A stretch of 8,685 bases of DNA from CAYLMM01 sp964646035 (GTDB taxonomy: Bacteria; Krumholzibacteriota; Krumholzibacteriia; LZORAL124-64-63). A program made the translations under genes and the position numbers. The stretch is taken from positions 1 through 8,685 of the forward strand of contig CAZYDJ010000118.1 of assembly GCA_964646035.1 (NCBI GenBank), read 5' to 3'. A model generated the notes under the pieces. The model did not search any database and was not told the origin of the DNA. It saw only the letters and a program-made list of their open reading frames with translations. Below are positions 8,533 through 8,685 of this stretch, piece by piece (position 1 is the first letter of the stretch; the number at the start of each line of letters is the position of its first letter).

Positions 8533-8596
8533 TTCGCTATTATCCTTGAATCCCGCAACGGGGAACCCGAAGGCAGCCGAAAAGAAAGAGCGTTCA

Positions 8597-8685
8597 ATGT
8601 TCGACAAGAACGTCCTGAAACTCGCCGGCCCCGCCGCGACGCCGCCTTCGCCTCGATATTTCCGGACTACGGCGAAGGCTGGCGC
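8597..8685 (+). CDS. Unidentified gene, 5' end only, with apparent frame break
   Basis: An ATG at 8597 begins MFDKNVLKLAGP with strongly G/C third positions. The upstream AAAGAAAGAG is only a weak ribosome binding site. After the CCCC at 8629-8632 the protein-like signal moves to another frame, reading RDAAFASIFPDYGEGWR to the window edge, while the ATG frame becomes Pro/Ser/Thr-rich with poor third positions. A single missing C in that run would join the two as one protein. I do not recognise the family from about 30 residues. The gap 8345-8596 between it and add holds the promoter, terminator and candidate leader listed separately. A TATTAT at 8538-8543 is a possible plus-strand -10 element without a good -35. 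Confidence 0.45.
   Translation, partial: MFDKNVLKLAGPAATPPSPRYFRTTAKAG

Noticed and set aside
8551..8570. Possible tRNA arm in the CCCGCAACGGG hairpin upstream of the right-edge gene
   Set aside because: It is only a 4-bp stem with no matching anticodon or acceptor arms. It does not fold as a tRNA.

Overview
This is a high-GC bacterial window with tightly packed genes. Third codon positions are strongly G/C, and GTG and TTG starts are used alongside ATG. I see no phage, plasmid, insertion-sequence, CRISPR, rRNA or tRNA signature. The gene families (a MoxR/DUF58/BatA-type operon, a PPi-type phosphofructokinase with a Y-M-M-R-x-G-A-P motif, a SpoIIE-type phosphatase, a GT-C membrane protein) fit an uncultured or little-studied Gram-negative lineage, perhaps in the FCB group or among deltaproteobacteria-like phyla. 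That placement is inference only; no marker gene is present.

Layout. Positions 1-2988 (minus strand, transcribed right to left) hold moxR, then a DUF58 gene overlapping it by 4 bp, then a BatA-like membrane VWA gene 10 nt further on. This is the classic MoxR AAA+ / DUF58 / VWA operon. A 160-bp divergent intergenic region (2989-3148) separates it from a plus-strand gene (3149-4444) for a GAF-like plus SpoIIE/PP2C serine phosphatase of the RsbU type. That gene converges on, and overlaps by 38 bp, a minus-strand gene for a polytopic GT-C-type membrane glycosyltransferase-like protein (4407-6005). After a 122-bp gap containing a perfect 10-bp inverted repeat come two minus-strand metabolic genes, add (adenosine deaminase, 7331-8344) followed by pfk (PPi-type 6-phosphofructokinase, 6128-7285). 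They lie 45 bp apart and are probably cotranscribed from a recognisable sigma70-like promoter at 8396-8424. Just upstream of that promoter lies a strong minus-strand intrinsic terminator (8449-8477) with no gene to terminate. The last 89 bases are the start of an unidentified plus-strand gene.

Functionally there are three units. The first is a MoxR/VWA system that probably remodels or assembles an envelope or metal-dependent complex. The second is a phosphatase that could work in a partner-switching pathway. The third is a nucleoside-salvage and glycolysis pair. The window mostly looks like ordinary chromosomal content, and I did not find a convincing new system. The most interesting items are the orphan terminator with its folded upstream leader, the active-site residues of the phosphofructokinase, and apparent one-base frame breaks in C homopolymers at both window edges. 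Those breaks look like sequence or assembly errors and affect how the two edge genes should be read.
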